NCBI GenBank assembly: GCA_037190175.1
Contig: JBBCJM010000231.1
Span: 1-32,706, forward strand
Origin: JBBCJM01 sp037190175
GTDB taxonomy: Bacteria; Pseudomonadota; Alphaproteobacteria; Rhodobacterales; Rhodobacteraceae
DNA: 32,706 nucleotides
Reading direction: 5' to 3'
Made by a program: the position numbers and the translations under genes. Numbering within the stretch: the first letter of the stretch is position 1; the number at the start of each line of letters is the position of its first letter. Of this stretch, positions 1 to 11,666 are shown piece by piece. The notes beneath the pieces were generated by a model. That model had not been told where the DNA came from. It did not search any database and was given only the letters and a program-made list of their open reading frames with translations.

Positions 1-22
1 ATATGACATGCCCGGTGGCCAT
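1..22 (-). CDS. possible 5' end of tolA (partial)
   Basis: On the minus strand an ATG at 22-20 opens a frame reading M-A-T-G-H-V-I to the window edge, 5 bases after the tolR stop. In Proteobacteria tolA normally follows tolR, so position and spacing fit. Seven codons cannot prove identity, and a second ATG at 9-7 is also possible. Confidence 0.35.
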
Positions 23-27
23 CGCCC

Positions 28-504
<477 letters not shown>

Positions 505-505
505 C

Positions 506-1210
506 TCAGGCCGCCGCGTCGAGCTGGCGCGACAGGATGGTCGCGAATTCGTCGGCGAAGGCCTCGTAGCCGCCGAGGATCCGGTCGGCATCCGCGTTCA
601 GCTTGTTGTAGAACACCACGGCCGGGATGGCGGCGACCAGGCCGATCCCGGTGGCCAGCAGCGCCTCGGCGATGCCCGGGGCCACCACGGCCAGGTTGGT
701 GTTCTGGCTGATGGCGATCTGCTCGAAGGCGTGCTTGATGCCCCAGACCGTGCCGAAGAGCCCGATGAAGGGCGCGGTCGAGCCGGTGGTGGCCAGGAAC
801 CCGAGGCCGCCGTTCAGCCGCTCGCCCTCGCGCCCGATCGCCACGTCCATCGCCCGGTCGATGCGCGCCTGCGCGCCGGCGATCAGCACCCCGTCCTGCC
901 GGTGGCTGCGCCGCCATTCCAGCATCCCGGCGGCGAAGACCTTTTCCGAGGCCCCCCGCGGCTCGGGCCCGATGCGCTCGTAAAGCTCGTCCAGGGGCTC
1001 GCCCGACCAGAAGGCGCGGTCGAAGACCTCGGCCTCGCGGCGGGCCAGGCGGAAGGCGATGTACTTCTGCACGATGATCGCCCAGGACCAGAACGACATG
1101 AAGAGCAGGAGCAGCATCACGATCTTGACCGTGAAGGTCGCCCGCATGAAGAGCGCAAACAGCGAGAAATCAATATCCTGCGCCGTGGCGGCTAGGGTTC
1201 CGGTGTCCAT
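506..1210 (-). CDS. tolQ: TolQ, MotA/TolQ/ExbB proton channel subunit
   Basis: Proton-conducting inner-membrane subunit of the Tol-Pal system. The 234-residue protein has the three-helix layout of the family: a first helix near residues 25-48 (VKIVMLLLLFMSFWSWAIIV), a cytoplasmic loop with the Arg/Glu-rich stretch after QKYIAFRLARREAEVF, a second helix near 133-155 (GFLATTGSTAPFIGLFGTVWG, with the conserved small residues and Thr/Pro) and a third near 172-200 (LAVVAPGIAEALLATGIGLVAAIPAVVFY). Length and order match TolQ. It is the first gene of a leftward operon with tolR. A ybgC-type thioesterase gene, common upstream of tolQ, is absent; the divergent neighbour is a phosphodiesterase gene. 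Confidence 0.94.
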   Translation of the reverse strand: MDTGTLAATAQDIDFSLFALFMRATFTVKIVMLLLLFMSFWSWAIIVQKYIAFRLARREAEVFDRAFWSGEPLDELYERIGPEPRGASEKVFAAGMLEWRRSHRQDGVLIAGAQARIDRAMDVAIGREGERLNGGLGFLATTGSTAPFIGLFGTVWGIKHAFEQIAISQNTNLAVVAPGIAEALLATGIGLVAAIPAVVFYNKLNADADRILGGYEAFADEFATILSRQLDAAA

Positions 1211-1264
1211 GTCTCAGTGCCTGCTCGGGTTGCATGGCCGTTTTCCGGCCCTCGTTGCGCCGCA

Positions 1265-1293
1265 GTCTTACCGGAATCGGCCGGGGATGCCAA
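1265..1293 (-). promoter_or_regulatory. candidate sigma-70 promoter of tolQR
   Basis: On the minus strand TTGGCA (1293-1288, five of six bases of the -35 consensus) is followed after 17 bases by TAAGAC (1270-1265, three of six of the -10 consensus), about 55 bases upstream of the tolQ ATG. Found by eye in the 199-base divergent space; no experimental basis. Confidence 0.35.
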
Positions 1294-1409
1294 CATATCC
1301 CGCTGCGGTGGCATAGCGGCCGGCCGGCGGAAACCTGCGCGCCGTGTTGCAATCCGGCGGAAGGCAAGACCCCTTGCCGCCCCCGTCGCCGCGGCCTAAC
1401 CCTCGCGTC

Positions 1410-2222
1410 ATGCGGATTCTGTTTCTGGGCGATGTGATGGGCCGGGCGGGCCGGACGGCGGTGGCGGCGCGGCTGCCGGGGCTGCGGGCGGACCTGCGGC
1501 TGGATTTCGTGGTGGTCAACGGCGAGAACGCCTCCTCCGGCGCCGGGCTGACCGCCGACCACGCGAAGGGCCTTCTGGCCGCCGGGGCGGATTGCCTGAC
1601 CCTGGGCGACCATGCCTTCGACCAGAAGGAGATGCTGTCCTTCATCGAGACCGAGCCGCGCATCCTGCGGCCCCTGAACTATGCCCGCATCGCGCCGGGC
1701 CGCGGCGCGCGGGTCTTCACCGCCGCGGGCGGGCGCAAGGTGCTGGTGGCGCAGGCGCTGGGGCAGGTGTTCATGAAGCGGCCCTTCGACGACCCGTTCT
1801 CGGCGCTGGACGCGGTGCTGCGGGCCCATCCGCTGGGCGGGCTGGTGCAGGCGGCCATCGTGGACATCCACGCCGAGGCCACATCCGAGAAGATGGGGAT
1901 GGGCCACTGGTGCGACGGGCGCGCCTCTCTGGTCGTCGGCACCCATACCCATGTGCCCACCGCCGACGCGCAGATCCTGCCCAAGGGCACCGCCTATCTG
2001 ACCGATGCCGGGATGTGCGGCGACTATCTGTCGGTGATCGGCATGGATCCGCTGGAGCCCATGCGCCGCTTCGTCACCGGCATGGGGCAGGGCCGGTTCG
2101 AGCCCGCGGGCGGCGAGGCCACGCTGTCGGGGGTGTTCGTGGAGACCGACGACGCCACCGGCCGGGCGCTGAGGGTGGTGCCGCTGCGCACCGGCGGGCG
2201 GCTGGCGGAGTCGCTGCCCTGA
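1410..2222 (+). CDS. YmdB-family (TIGR00282-type) metallophosphoesterase
   Basis: Calcineurin-like metallophosphoesterase of the YmdB family; YmdB homologues hydrolyse 2',3'-cyclic nucleotides or cAMP and bind two metals. In the 270-residue product the metal ligands are visible in order: GDVMG (7-11), NGENAS (37-42), GDHAFD (66-71, usually GNHTWD), IVDIHAEATSEK (about 151-162) and GTHTHVPTAD (about 178-187). The ATG at 1410 starts directly at the first beta strand (MRILFLGD); an upstream in-frame start at 1344 would add 22 proline-rich residues with no family counterpart. The stop overlaps the likely start of the next gene. The cellular substrate cannot be told from sequence. Confidence 0.9.
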   Translation: MRILFLGDVMGRAGRTAVAARLPGLRADLRLDFVVVNGENASSGAGLTADHAKGLLAAGADCLTLGDHAFDQKEMLSFIETEPRILRPLNYARIAPGRGARVFTAAGGRKVLVAQALGQVFMKRPFDDPFSALDAVLRAHPLGGLVQAAIVDIHAEATSEKMGMGHWCDGRASLVVGTHTHVPTADAQILPKGTAYLTDAGMCGDYLSVIGMDPLEPMRRFVTGMGQGRFEPAGGEATLSGVFVETDDATGRALRVVPLRTGGRLAESLP

Positions 2223-3109
2223 CAGGCCCCCGGCTGCTCTATCCGCTGATCCTGCTGGCCACCGGCATGACCTGGGGCCTGAGCCAGCCGCTGGGCAAGC
2301 TGGCGGTTTCCACCGGGCACGGGCATTTCGGCATCATCTTCTGGCAGCTGGTCATCGGCGCCCTGCTGCTGGGGCCGGCGGCGGTGCTGAGGCCGGTGCG
2401 GCTGACCCGCCGGGCGCTGACCTTCGCGCTGGTGGTGGCGGTGGTCGGGACGCTGGTGCCCAACACCACCTTCTACATCTCGGTGGCCCGGCTGCCGGCC
2501 GGGGTGATGTCGATCCTGATCGCCATCGTGCCGATGCTGGCCTTTCCCATCGCGCTGGCGCTGGGGATGGACCGGATGGATGCCGGGCGGCTGGTGGGGC
2601 TGGCGCTGGGCCTCGCCGGCGTGGCGCTGATCGCGCTGCCGGAGGCCAGCCTGCCCGACCCGGCGATGGCGGCCTTCCTGCCCGTGGCGCTGATCGGCCC
2701 GCTGTTCTATGCGCTGGAGGGCAACTTCGTCGCCCGCTTCGGCACCGGCGGCATGGGCGCCGTGCAGGCGATGGCGCTGGTCTCGGTGGTGGGGGCGCTG
2801 ATGGCGTTGCCGCTCGCCCTGGCCACCGGGCAGTTCATCGACCCCATCCGGCCCTGGGGCATCGCCGAATGGGCGATCCTGACCGGGTCCGCCACCCATG
2901 CGCTGGCCTATTCGGCCTATGTCTGGCTGGCCGCCCGCGCCGGCGCGGTCTTCGCGTCGCAATGTTCTTACATCGTCACCGGCACCGGCGTGCTCTGGGC
3001 CATGGCGATCCTGGGCGAACGGTTCTCGCCATGGGTCTGGGCGGCGCTGGCGGTGATGCTGGGCGGGCTGGCGCTGGTGCAGCCGCGGGCGCCGCGCCGC
3101 GGCGTTTGA
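2219..3109 (+). CDS. DMT-family (EamA) transporter
   Basis: Inner-membrane permease of the drug/metabolite transporter superfamily, about 296 residues with ten predicted hydrophobic helices and two EamA repeats; the substrate is unknown. The first helix runs through YPLILLATGMTWGLSQPLGK, and the second repeat begins near AAFLPVALIGPLFYALEGNF. The start is a problem: the first in-frame ATG (2267) falls inside helix 1 and would cut it in half, and no ATG, GTG or TTG lies upstream in frame close by. I therefore place the start at CTG 2219, whose first base lies one base before the preceding gene's TGA stop (2220-2222), a coupled CTGA-type overlap. CTG 2234 is an alternative. The frame itself is certain; the start is not. 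Confidence 0.82.
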   Translation: MTGPRLLYPLILLATGMTWGLSQPLGKLAVSTGHGHFGIIFWQLVIGALLLGPAAVLRPVRLTRRALTFALVVAVVGTLVPNTTFYISVARLPAGVMSILIAIVPMLAFPIALALGMDRMDAGRLVGLALGLAGVALIALPEASLPDPAMAAFLPVALIGPLFYALEGNFVARFGTGGMGAVQAMALVSVVGALMALPLALATGQFIDPIRPWGIAEWAILTGSATHALAYSAYVWLAARAGAVFASQCSYIVTGTGVLWAMAILGERFSPWVWAALAVMLGGLALVQPRAPRRGV

Positions 3110-3156
3110 CAGCGGAAAGAAAATCTCTACCAAGATACCGGACTTTCGGAGAAGAA

Positions 3157-4935
3157 ATGTTCGGTTTCGAGATCGCCGCCAGCCATCAGCCCATCGTCGC
3201 GCTGGTCATCATCGCCGTCATGTTCGCCATGTTCCTGTGGGAACGGCTGCCGGTCGAGGTCACCGCGATGGGGGGCGCGGCGATCATGATCCTGACCGGG
3301 CTGGCCCCGGTGGCCGAGGCCGTCAACGTGCTGAAGAACGAGGCGCCCTGGACCATCGCCATGCTGTTTCTCATCATGGGCGGGCTGGTGCGCACCGGGG
3401 CGGTGGAGATGGTGGTCTCGCTGGCCGGGGTGCGCGCCGAGGCGCATCCGGCCGCCACGCTGGTGGTGCTGTTCGCCGTGGTGGCGCTGCTTTCCTCGAT
3501 CATGAACAACACGCCGCTGGTGGCGGTGATGATCCCGGTGATGATCCGGCTGGCGCCGCGGCTAGGGCTCTCGCCCTCCAAGCTGCTGATCCCGCTCAGC
3601 TTCATGACCGTGCTGGGCGGCATGATCTCGCTGATCGGCACCTCGACCAACCTCTTGGTCGACGGGGTGGCGCGGGCCAGGGGGATGGAGCCCTTCCACC
3701 TGTTCGAGATCGCGCCGCTGGGGCTGGCGCTGACCCTGATCGGCGGCATCTACCTGGCCACCGCGGGGCGCTACCTGCTGCCCGACCGGCAGTCGATGGG
3801 GGTGCTCTTGCAGGACCGCAAGTCGATGAAATACTTCACCGAGGTCGTGGTGCCCGAGGGCTCGCCCCTCATCGGCAAGCCGCCGCTGGAGGTGGACATC
3901 TTCAAGCGCGCCGGGGTGCGGGTGATCGACGTGCTGCGCGGCGACGCCTCGCTGCGCCGCGACATGGCGCCGGTGCGGTTGCAGGCGCTGGACCGGGTGG
4001 TGCTGCGCACCGAGATGGCCGAGCTGATGGGCCTGCAGGACCGCACCGACGTGCGGCTGGTCGACCGGCTGTCCTCGGTCAAGACCGAGACGGTCGAGGT
4101 GCTGATCGGCCCCGGCTGCCGGATGGAGGGGGTGCGCCTGGGCGACCTGCGCCTGCGCCGGCGCTACGGCGTCTATGTCCTGGCCGCCCACCGGCGCGAC
4201 CAGAACATCGGCCGCAAGCTGGACGACCTGGAGGTGCAGATCGGCGACACACTGCTGCTGGAAGGCGCGGCGGAGGACATCCAGCGGCTGGCGGCCGACA
4301 TGAACCTGGTGGACATCTCGCTGCCCTCCACCCGCGCCTTCCGCCGCAAGAAGGCGCCCATCGCCATCGCCGCGCTGGCGCTGGTGGTGGGGCTGGCGGC
4401 CTTCGAGGTGGCCTCGATCCTGGTGCTGGGGTTCTTCGGCGTGGTGCTGATCCTCGTCACCCGGTGCATCGACAGCGACGAGGCGTTTTCCTTCGTGGAC
4501 GGCCGGCTGCTGGCGATGATCTTCGCCATGCTGGCGGTGGGGCAGGGGCTCGACCATTCCGGCGCGGTGGAACTGGTGGTGCAGGGGGCCGAGCCCTGGC
4601 TGCGGGAGCTTTCGCCCTTCTGGATGATCCTGGCGGTCTATCTGCTGGGCATGGTGATGACCGAATTCCTGTCGAACAACGCGGTGGCGGTGATCTATAC
4701 CCCCGTGGCCATCGAACTGGCGCAGGCGCTGAATGCCGACCCGCGGCCCTTCGTGGTCGCCGTGATGTTCTCGGCCACCGTCGCCTTCGCCACCCCGGTG
4801 GGCTACCAGACCAACCTGATGGTCTATGGCCCGGGGGGCTATCGGTTCTCGGACTTCATGCGGGTGGGCCTGCCCTTGAACCTGCTGGCGGCGCTGGCCT
4901 GTTCGCTGCTGATCCCGGTGATCTGGCCGCTGTGA
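3157..4935 (+). CDS. SLC13-family permease with two RCK_C (TrkA_C) domains
   Basis: Predicted secondary transporter of the CitT/ArsB-like SLC13 type, probably for an anion, 592 residues. Two membrane halves flank a cytoplasmic insert. The first half (about 11-208) carries the NNTPLVAVMIP hairpin (117-127) and GTSTNLLVDG (161-170); the second half (about 400-592) carries the matching SNNAVAVIYTP and VGYQTNLMVYG. The insert holds two RCK_C domains at about 226-293 and 311-388, each with the usual beta strand and LxxLRLRRRYG-like turn; such domains usually bind a regulatory ligand. The start at ATG 3157 has a strong ribosome site GGAGAAG at 3148-3154. Substrate (sulfate, dicarboxylate or other) is not determined. 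Confidence 0.9.
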   Translation: MFGFEIAASHQPIVALVIIAVMFAMFLWERLPVEVTAMGGAAIMILTGLAPVAEAVNVLKNEAPWTIAMLFLIMGGLVRTGAVEMVVSLAGVRAEAHPAATLVVLFAVVALLSSIMNNTPLVAVMIPVMIRLAPRLGLSPSKLLIPLSFMTVLGGMISLIGTSTNLLVDGVARARGMEPFHLFEIAPLGLALTLIGGIYLATAGRYLLPDRQSMGVLLQDRKSMKYFTEVVVPEGSPLIGKPPLEVDIFKRAGVRVIDVLRGDASLRRDMAPVRLQALDRVVLRTEMAELMGLQDRTDVRLVDRLSSVKTETVEVLIGPGCRMEGVRLGDLRLRRRYGVYVLAAHRRDQNIGRKLDDLEVQIGDTLLLEGAAEDIQRLAADMNLVDISLPSTRAFRRKKAPIAIAALALVVGLAAFEVASILVLGFFGVVLILVTRCIDSDEAFSFVDGRLLAMIFAMLAVGQGLDHSGAVELVVQGAEPWLRELSPFWMILAVYLLGMVMTEFLSNNAVAVIYTPVAIELAQALNADPRPFVVAVMFSATVAFATPVGYQTNLMVYGPGGYRFSDFMRVGLPLNLLAALACSLLIPVIWPL

Positions 4936-4960
4936 GGCGGGGGTTGCGGGCGGCGCTCGC

Positions 4961-4978
4961 GGCGGTGTAAGGACCGCC
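4961..4978 (+). terminator. weak hairpin after the SLC13 gene
   Basis: GGCGGT (4961-4966) and ACCGCC (4973-4978) form a 6-bp stem with a 6-base loop, 26 bases after the transporter stop and before yebC. There is no T-run, so a role in termination is only possible. Confidence 0.25.
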
Positions 4979-5008
4979 CTCGTCGCAGGCAGGGGTGAGG
5001 GGCACGCC

Positions 5009-5749
5009 ATGGCAGGCCATTCCAAATGGGCCAACATCCAGCACCGCAAGGGCAAGCAGGACGCCATACGGTCGCGGATGTTCTCGAAACTGGCCAAGGA
5101 GATCACGGTCTCGGCCAAGATGGGCGACCCCGACCCCGAGAAGAACCCGCGCCTGCGGCTGGCGGTCAAGGCCGCCAAGGCGCAGTCCATGCCCAAGGAC
5201 GTGATCGACCGGGCGATCAAGAAATCGCAGGCCGGCGACGCCGCCGACTATACCGAGATCCGCTATGAGGGCTATGGCGCCGGCGGCATCGCCATCATCG
5301 TCGAGGCGCTGACCGACAACCTGAACCGCACCGCGTCCAACGTGCGCAGCTATTTCACCAAGGCGGGCGGCAACCTGGGCCAGACCGGCTCGGTCTCGCA
5401 CAGCTTCGACAGGGTGGGGGAGATCTCCTACCCCGTCTCGGCGGGCACGGCCGACGAGATGCTGGAGGCGGCGCTGGAGGCCGGCGCCGACGACGTGGAG
5501 AGCGACGAGGACGGCCACTGGATCACTTGCGCGGTGGAGAACCTGTCCGAGGTCAGCGAGGCGCTGGAGGCCCGGCTGGGCGAGGCCACCGAGGCCAAGC
5601 TGGTCTGGCGCCCGCAGACCCGCACCGAGGTGGACCTGGACACCGCGACCAAGCTGATGAAGCTGATCGACCTGCTGGAAGAGGATGACGACGTGCAGGC
5701 CGTCACCCACAACTTCGACGTGCCGGAAGAGGTCGCGGCGCAGCTCTGA
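5009..5749 (+). CDS. yebC: YebC/PmpR-family DNA-binding regulatory or translation factor
   Basis: Member of the YebC/PmpR/TACO1 family, cytoplasmic; members act as transcriptional regulators and, in recent work on the family, as factors relieving ribosome stalling. The 246-residue length is typical. The N-terminus MAGHSKWANIQHRKGKQDA is the family hallmark, followed by MFSKLAKEI and the acidic central region with YEGYGAGGIAIIVEALTDN (about 88-106) and NVRSYFTKAGG. The domain order (N-terminal helical, then two alpha/beta domains) is complete. In many Proteobacteria yebC lies beside ruvC; here no ruv gene is seen, and the downstream neighbour is a small secreted protein. Confidence 0.95.
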   Translation: MAGHSKWANIQHRKGKQDAIRSRMFSKLAKEITVSAKMGDPDPEKNPRLRLAVKAAKAQSMPKDVIDRAIKKSQAGDAADYTEIRYEGYGAGGIAIIVEALTDNLNRTASNVRSYFTKAGGNLGQTGSVSHSFDRVGEISYPVSAGTADEMLEAALEAGADDVESDEDGHWITCAVENLSEVSEALEARLGEATEAKLVWRPQTRTEVDLDTATKLMKLIDLLEEDDDVQAVTHNFDVPEEVAAQL

Positions 5750-5780
5750 CGGGGCCGGTTTCGCCAAAGGGTGAACGTCG

Positions 5781-5810
5781 CGGGCCACACAACGGTTGTC
5801 TTGCGGCCCG
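5781..5810. other. nested palindrome downstream of yebC
   Basis: Outer arms CGGGCC (5781-5786) and GGCCCG (5805-5810) enclose an 11-base perfect palindrome ACAACGGTTGT (5789-5799). It lies 31 bases after the yebC stop and about 65 bases before the next start, so it could be a terminator hairpin or an operator of the following gene. Confidence 0.35.
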
Positions 5811-5875
5811 GTTCGTGGCAGCGAAAAGGGCAGGGGCCTCCGCCAGGCCCGCTGTGCCGAGGGGAGAGACCAGCC

Positions 5876-6250
5876 ATGCGCAAGACCATGCTTCTCACAG
5901 CCGCCCTGACCGGGCTTTCGCAGGCGGCCTGGGCCGAGAGCATGGACATGCGGGTGGCCAAGGCCGAGGTGGCCGAGCCGATGTTCGGCGCCTCCGCGCG
6001 GGTGGACGTGATCCTCGACGGCAACATCTGGGACGCCTTCGCCCTCTTCACCGCGGCGCGGGTGGGCCGGCAGGTCTTCGTCTTCGTGGAGAACGACCTG
6101 ATCATGGCCCCCCACCTGCACGGCGCCATCACCCGCGGCAACATCACGCTCAGCGCCGGCCCCGGCGGCTTCAACGGCCGCTCCGCCGAGGACCTGGCGA
6201 CCTATCTCAACAGCGGCGGCACGATCCGCATCACGGACGAGCGGCCCTGA
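5876..6250 (+). CDS. secreted protein resembling the SecD P1 head subdomain
   Basis: A 124-residue protein with a classical signal peptide (MRKTMLLTAALTGLSQAAWA, cleavage after AWA at about residue 20), so probably periplasmic. The C-terminal half resembles the first periplasmic head subdomain of SecD: FTAARVGRQVFVFVENDLIM, then APHLHGAITRGNITLSAG, then NGRSAEDLATYLNSGGTI, which parallels the SecD pattern of T-x-x-x-x-GK, ISAP-x-I-x-x-x-I-x-GG, and F-x-x-x-x-A-x-x-LA-x-x-L-x-SG. The protein has no membrane helices of its own beyond the signal. ATG 5876 is preceded by GGGGAGAG. Function is unknown; involvement in export is not implied by the fold alone. Confidence 0.72.
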   Translation: MRKTMLLTAALTGLSQAAWAESMDMRVAKAEVAEPMFGASARVDVILDGNIWDAFALFTAARVGRQVFVFVENDLIMAPHLHGAITRGNITLSAGPGGFNGRSAEDLATYLNSGGTIRITDERP

Positions 6251-6274
6251 GGGTAGCGGGCAGCTTGGGGTAGT

Positions 6275-6391
6275 GGCGGGGTGACCCCCGCCCTACGACT
6301 CCGGCAACGCGGCTCGCCGTAGGGCGGGATTCATCCCGCCACACTACGACTCCGGCAACGCGGCGCACCGTAGGGCGGGATTCATCCCGCC
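6275..6391. repeat. REP-like palindromic cluster with tandem 48-bp units
   Basis: Two 48-base direct repeats (6293-6340 and 6344-6391) differ at only a few positions and are separated by 3 bases. Each ends in the hairpin GGCGGGA-TTCA-TCCCGCC. A related hairpin GGCGGGG-TGAC-CCCCGCC (6275-6292) precedes them. An 11-bp inverted repeat, CCCGCCCTACG (6287-6297) with CGTAGGGCGGG (6318-6328), allows an alternative fold. The cluster fills the space between two convergent genes and can serve both as terminator. Confidence 0.85.
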
Positions 6392-6410
6392 CAACCGCGC
6401 TCTCTACGCC

Positions 6411-9740
<3,330 letters not shown>

Positions 9741-9773
9741 GGGGGCGCCCTTGGCTGTCGGCAAATTGCCCGC

Positions 9774-9801
9774 CTTATAGAGACGGGGGGCGGGGGCGCA
9801 A
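9774..9801 (-). promoter_or_regulatory. candidate promoter of carB
   Basis: On the minus strand TTGCGC (9801-9796) and TATAAG (9779-9774, five of six of the -10 consensus) are 16 bases apart, with the -10 box about 33 bases upstream of the carB ATG. By eye only. Confidence 0.4.
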
Positions 9802-9869
9802 GGGGCCCCCGGCTTGTGGTCGGCCCGCGGCGCGCTATGTGGGGAGGGTTCGGGTTCAAGGGGCGGGTG

Positions 9870-10514
9870 ATGACAGTCGAGGCGCGGCGGTGGCGGCTGA
9901 GGGCCGAGTTCTGGGCCTTCTTCCTGCTCCTGCCCTTGGGGATCGCCCTCTTCCTGCCGGCGCGGATGATGTTTCCCGCTTTGTTTGCAGCCACCGCGCT
10001 GGGGGTGGTGCTGTTGCACACCACGCCGGGCTTCCGCTGGCGCTCGCTTCTGGCCGGCAGCCTTTCCGCGCTGCCGCTGCTGGGCTTCGCCGCGGTGACG
10101 CTGGCCGCGGTGCTGGCGGTCAGCTGGTGGGCCACCGGGGGCCGGCCCTTCGCCTTCGCCGGCCGCAACCCCGAACTGCTGGCGATGATCCTGCTGCTCT
10201 ACCCGCTGCTCTCCGCCCTGCCGCAGGAGATCGTGTTCCGCGCGCTGTTCTTCCGCCGCTACCGGGCGCTGCTGCCGCGGGGCAATGCGGCGATCCTGCT
10301 GAACGCTGGGCTCTTTGCCACCGCGCATCTGATGTACTGGAGCTGGGTGGTCGGCGTGATGACCTTCGTCGGCGGGCTGGCCTTCGCCTGGGCCTATGCG
10401 CGGCGGCGCTCCTTCCTGCTGGCGCTGGCGATGCACGCGCTGGCGGGACAGATGGTCTTCGCGCTTGGGCTCGGCATGTTCTTCTACACCGGCAACGTGC
10501 AGCGGCCGTTCTGA
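9870..10514 (+). CDS. CPBP-family intramembrane protein (type II CAAX protease-like)
   Basis: Multi-helix inner-membrane protein of about 214 residues with the CPBP (Abi) motifs: motif 1 PQEIVFRALFFRRY (usual form EExxxR; the first Glu is Gln here), motif 2 LFATAHLMYW with its His, and motif 3 ALAMHALAG with the second His. These belong to glutamic-type intramembrane proteases; substrate unknown. The Gln form is, to my knowledge, common in one branch, so activity is uncertain rather than excluded. Start chosen at ATG 9870 behind AAGGGG (9858-9863); GTG 9867 and ATG 9837 are in frame and possible. Transcribed divergently from carB. Confidence 0.85.
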   Translation: MTVEARRWRLRAEFWAFFLLLPLGIALFLPARMMFPALFAATALGVVLLHTTPGFRWRSLLAGSLSALPLLGFAAVTLAAVLAVSWWATGGRPFAFAGRNPELLAMILLLYPLLSALPQEIVFRALFFRRYRALLPRGNAAILLNAGLFATAHLMYWSWVVGVMTFVGGLAFAWAYARRRSFLLALAMHALAGQMVFALGLGMFFYTGNVQRPF

Positions 10515-10544
10515 CGCCTTGCCGCTGGGGCGCTTGCGTGCCAG

Positions 10545-11666
10545 ATGCGCGGGATGGCCCGGCGCGCGGAAATCCTGATCGAGAACGGCCCCGGCGGCCG
10601 CCCGGCGGGCTTTGCCGCGCCGCAGGAGGTGGTGGTGGCCCGCCGCGGCGAGGATGTGGTGCCGGCGCTCGCCCGGCTGGACGCCGCCCGGGCCGCGGGG
10701 CTCTGGGTGGCGGGCTGGATCGGCTACGAGGCCGGGCTGATGCTGGAGCCGCGGCTGGAACGCCTGATGCGAGGGCAGGGGCCGCATCTGGTGTTCGGCG
10801 TGTTCGACGGGCCCGGCGACTACCGGCTGCCCGGGGGCGAGGCGCGGCTGACGGCCGCCGAGCCGGTTGTGACGCGGGCAGAGTACGCCCGCGGCTTCGC
10901 GCAGGTGCAGGACTATATCGCCGCCGGCGACTGCTATCAGGTGAACCTGACCTTCCCGATGGCGGCGCGCTGCGAGGGCGGGGCGGGGGCGCTGCACACC
11001 GCCCTGGCGGCGCGGGGGCAGGTGGGGCACGGCGCGCTGATCGACCTGGGCGAGGGGCCGGCCATCGTCTGCCGCTCGCCGGAACTGTTCTTCGCGGTGG
11101 AGCGGGGGGTGCTGCGCGCCCGGCCGATGAAGGGCACCGCGCCGCGCTCGGCCGATCCGGCGGAGGATGCCCGGTTTTCTGTGGATTTGTTCGAATCCGA
11201 TAAGGCGCGGGCCGAGAACCTGATGATCGTGGACCTGCTGCGGAACGATATCTCCAGGCTGGCCCGGATCGGCAGCGTCAAGGTGCCCGAGCTTTTCAAG
11301 GTGGAGGCGTTCCCCACCGTGCACCAGATGTCCTCCACCGTCACCGGCCGGCTGGCGGGCGCGCCGGGGCTCGCGGGCCTGATGCGGGCGCTGTTCCCCT
11401 GCGGCTCGATCACCGGGGCGCCGAAGATCCGGGCGATGGAGATCATCGCCGAGGTCGAGCCCTTCCCCCGCGGCGCCTATTGCGGCGCGGTGGGCTGGAT
11501 GGCCCCGGACGGCGAGGCGGCGTTCAGCGTGGCGATCCGCACCCTCTCGGTCTGGCCCGACGGCGAGGTGCGCTTTGGCGTGGGCGGCGGGGTGGTGGCC
11601 GATTCGACCGAAGGGGGCGAGTGGGAGGAGGCGCTGTGGAAGGCCCGTTTCGCCGCGCCGATCTGA
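10545..11666 (+). CDS. pabB: aminodeoxychorismate synthase component I
   Basis: Chorismate-using enzyme that, with glutamine amidotransferase PabA, forms 4-amino-4-deoxychorismate for folate. The 373-residue protein is shorter than E. coli PabB (453) because the N-terminal domain is reduced. The chorismate-binding domain is complete: AGDCYQVNLTF (127-137), ARPMKGTAPRS with Lys196 where anthranilate synthase has Ala (PIAGT), ENLMIVDLLRNDISR, PTVHQMSSTV, CGSITGAPKIRAMEII and the final GVGGGVVADSTEGGEWEE. The PMKGT lysine is what separates this from TrpE. ATG 10545 was taken; ATG 10554 is close by. The last 31 bases overlap the next gene, whose ribosome site lies inside this one. pabA is not in the window. 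Confidence 0.93.
   Translation: MRGMARRAEILIENGPGGRPAGFAAPQEVVVARRGEDVVPALARLDAARAAGLWVAGWIGYEAGLMLEPRLERLMRGQGPHLVFGVFDGPGDYRLPGGEARLTAAEPVVTRAEYARGFAQVQDYIAAGDCYQVNLTFPMAARCEGGAGALHTALAARGQVGHGALIDLGEGPAIVCRSPELFFAVERGVLRARPMKGTAPRSADPAEDARFSVDLFESDKARAENLMIVDLLRNDISRLARIGSVKVPELFKVEAFPTVHQMSSTVTGRLAGAPGLAGLMRALFPCGSITGAPKIRAMEIIAEVEPFPRGAYCGAVGWMAPDGEAAFSVAIRTLSVWPDGEVRFGVGGGVVADSTEGGEWEEALWKARFAAPI

Noticed and set aside
6293..6391. CRISPR array
   Set aside because: Two 48-base units separated by only 3 bases are tandem repeats, not repeat-spacer units.
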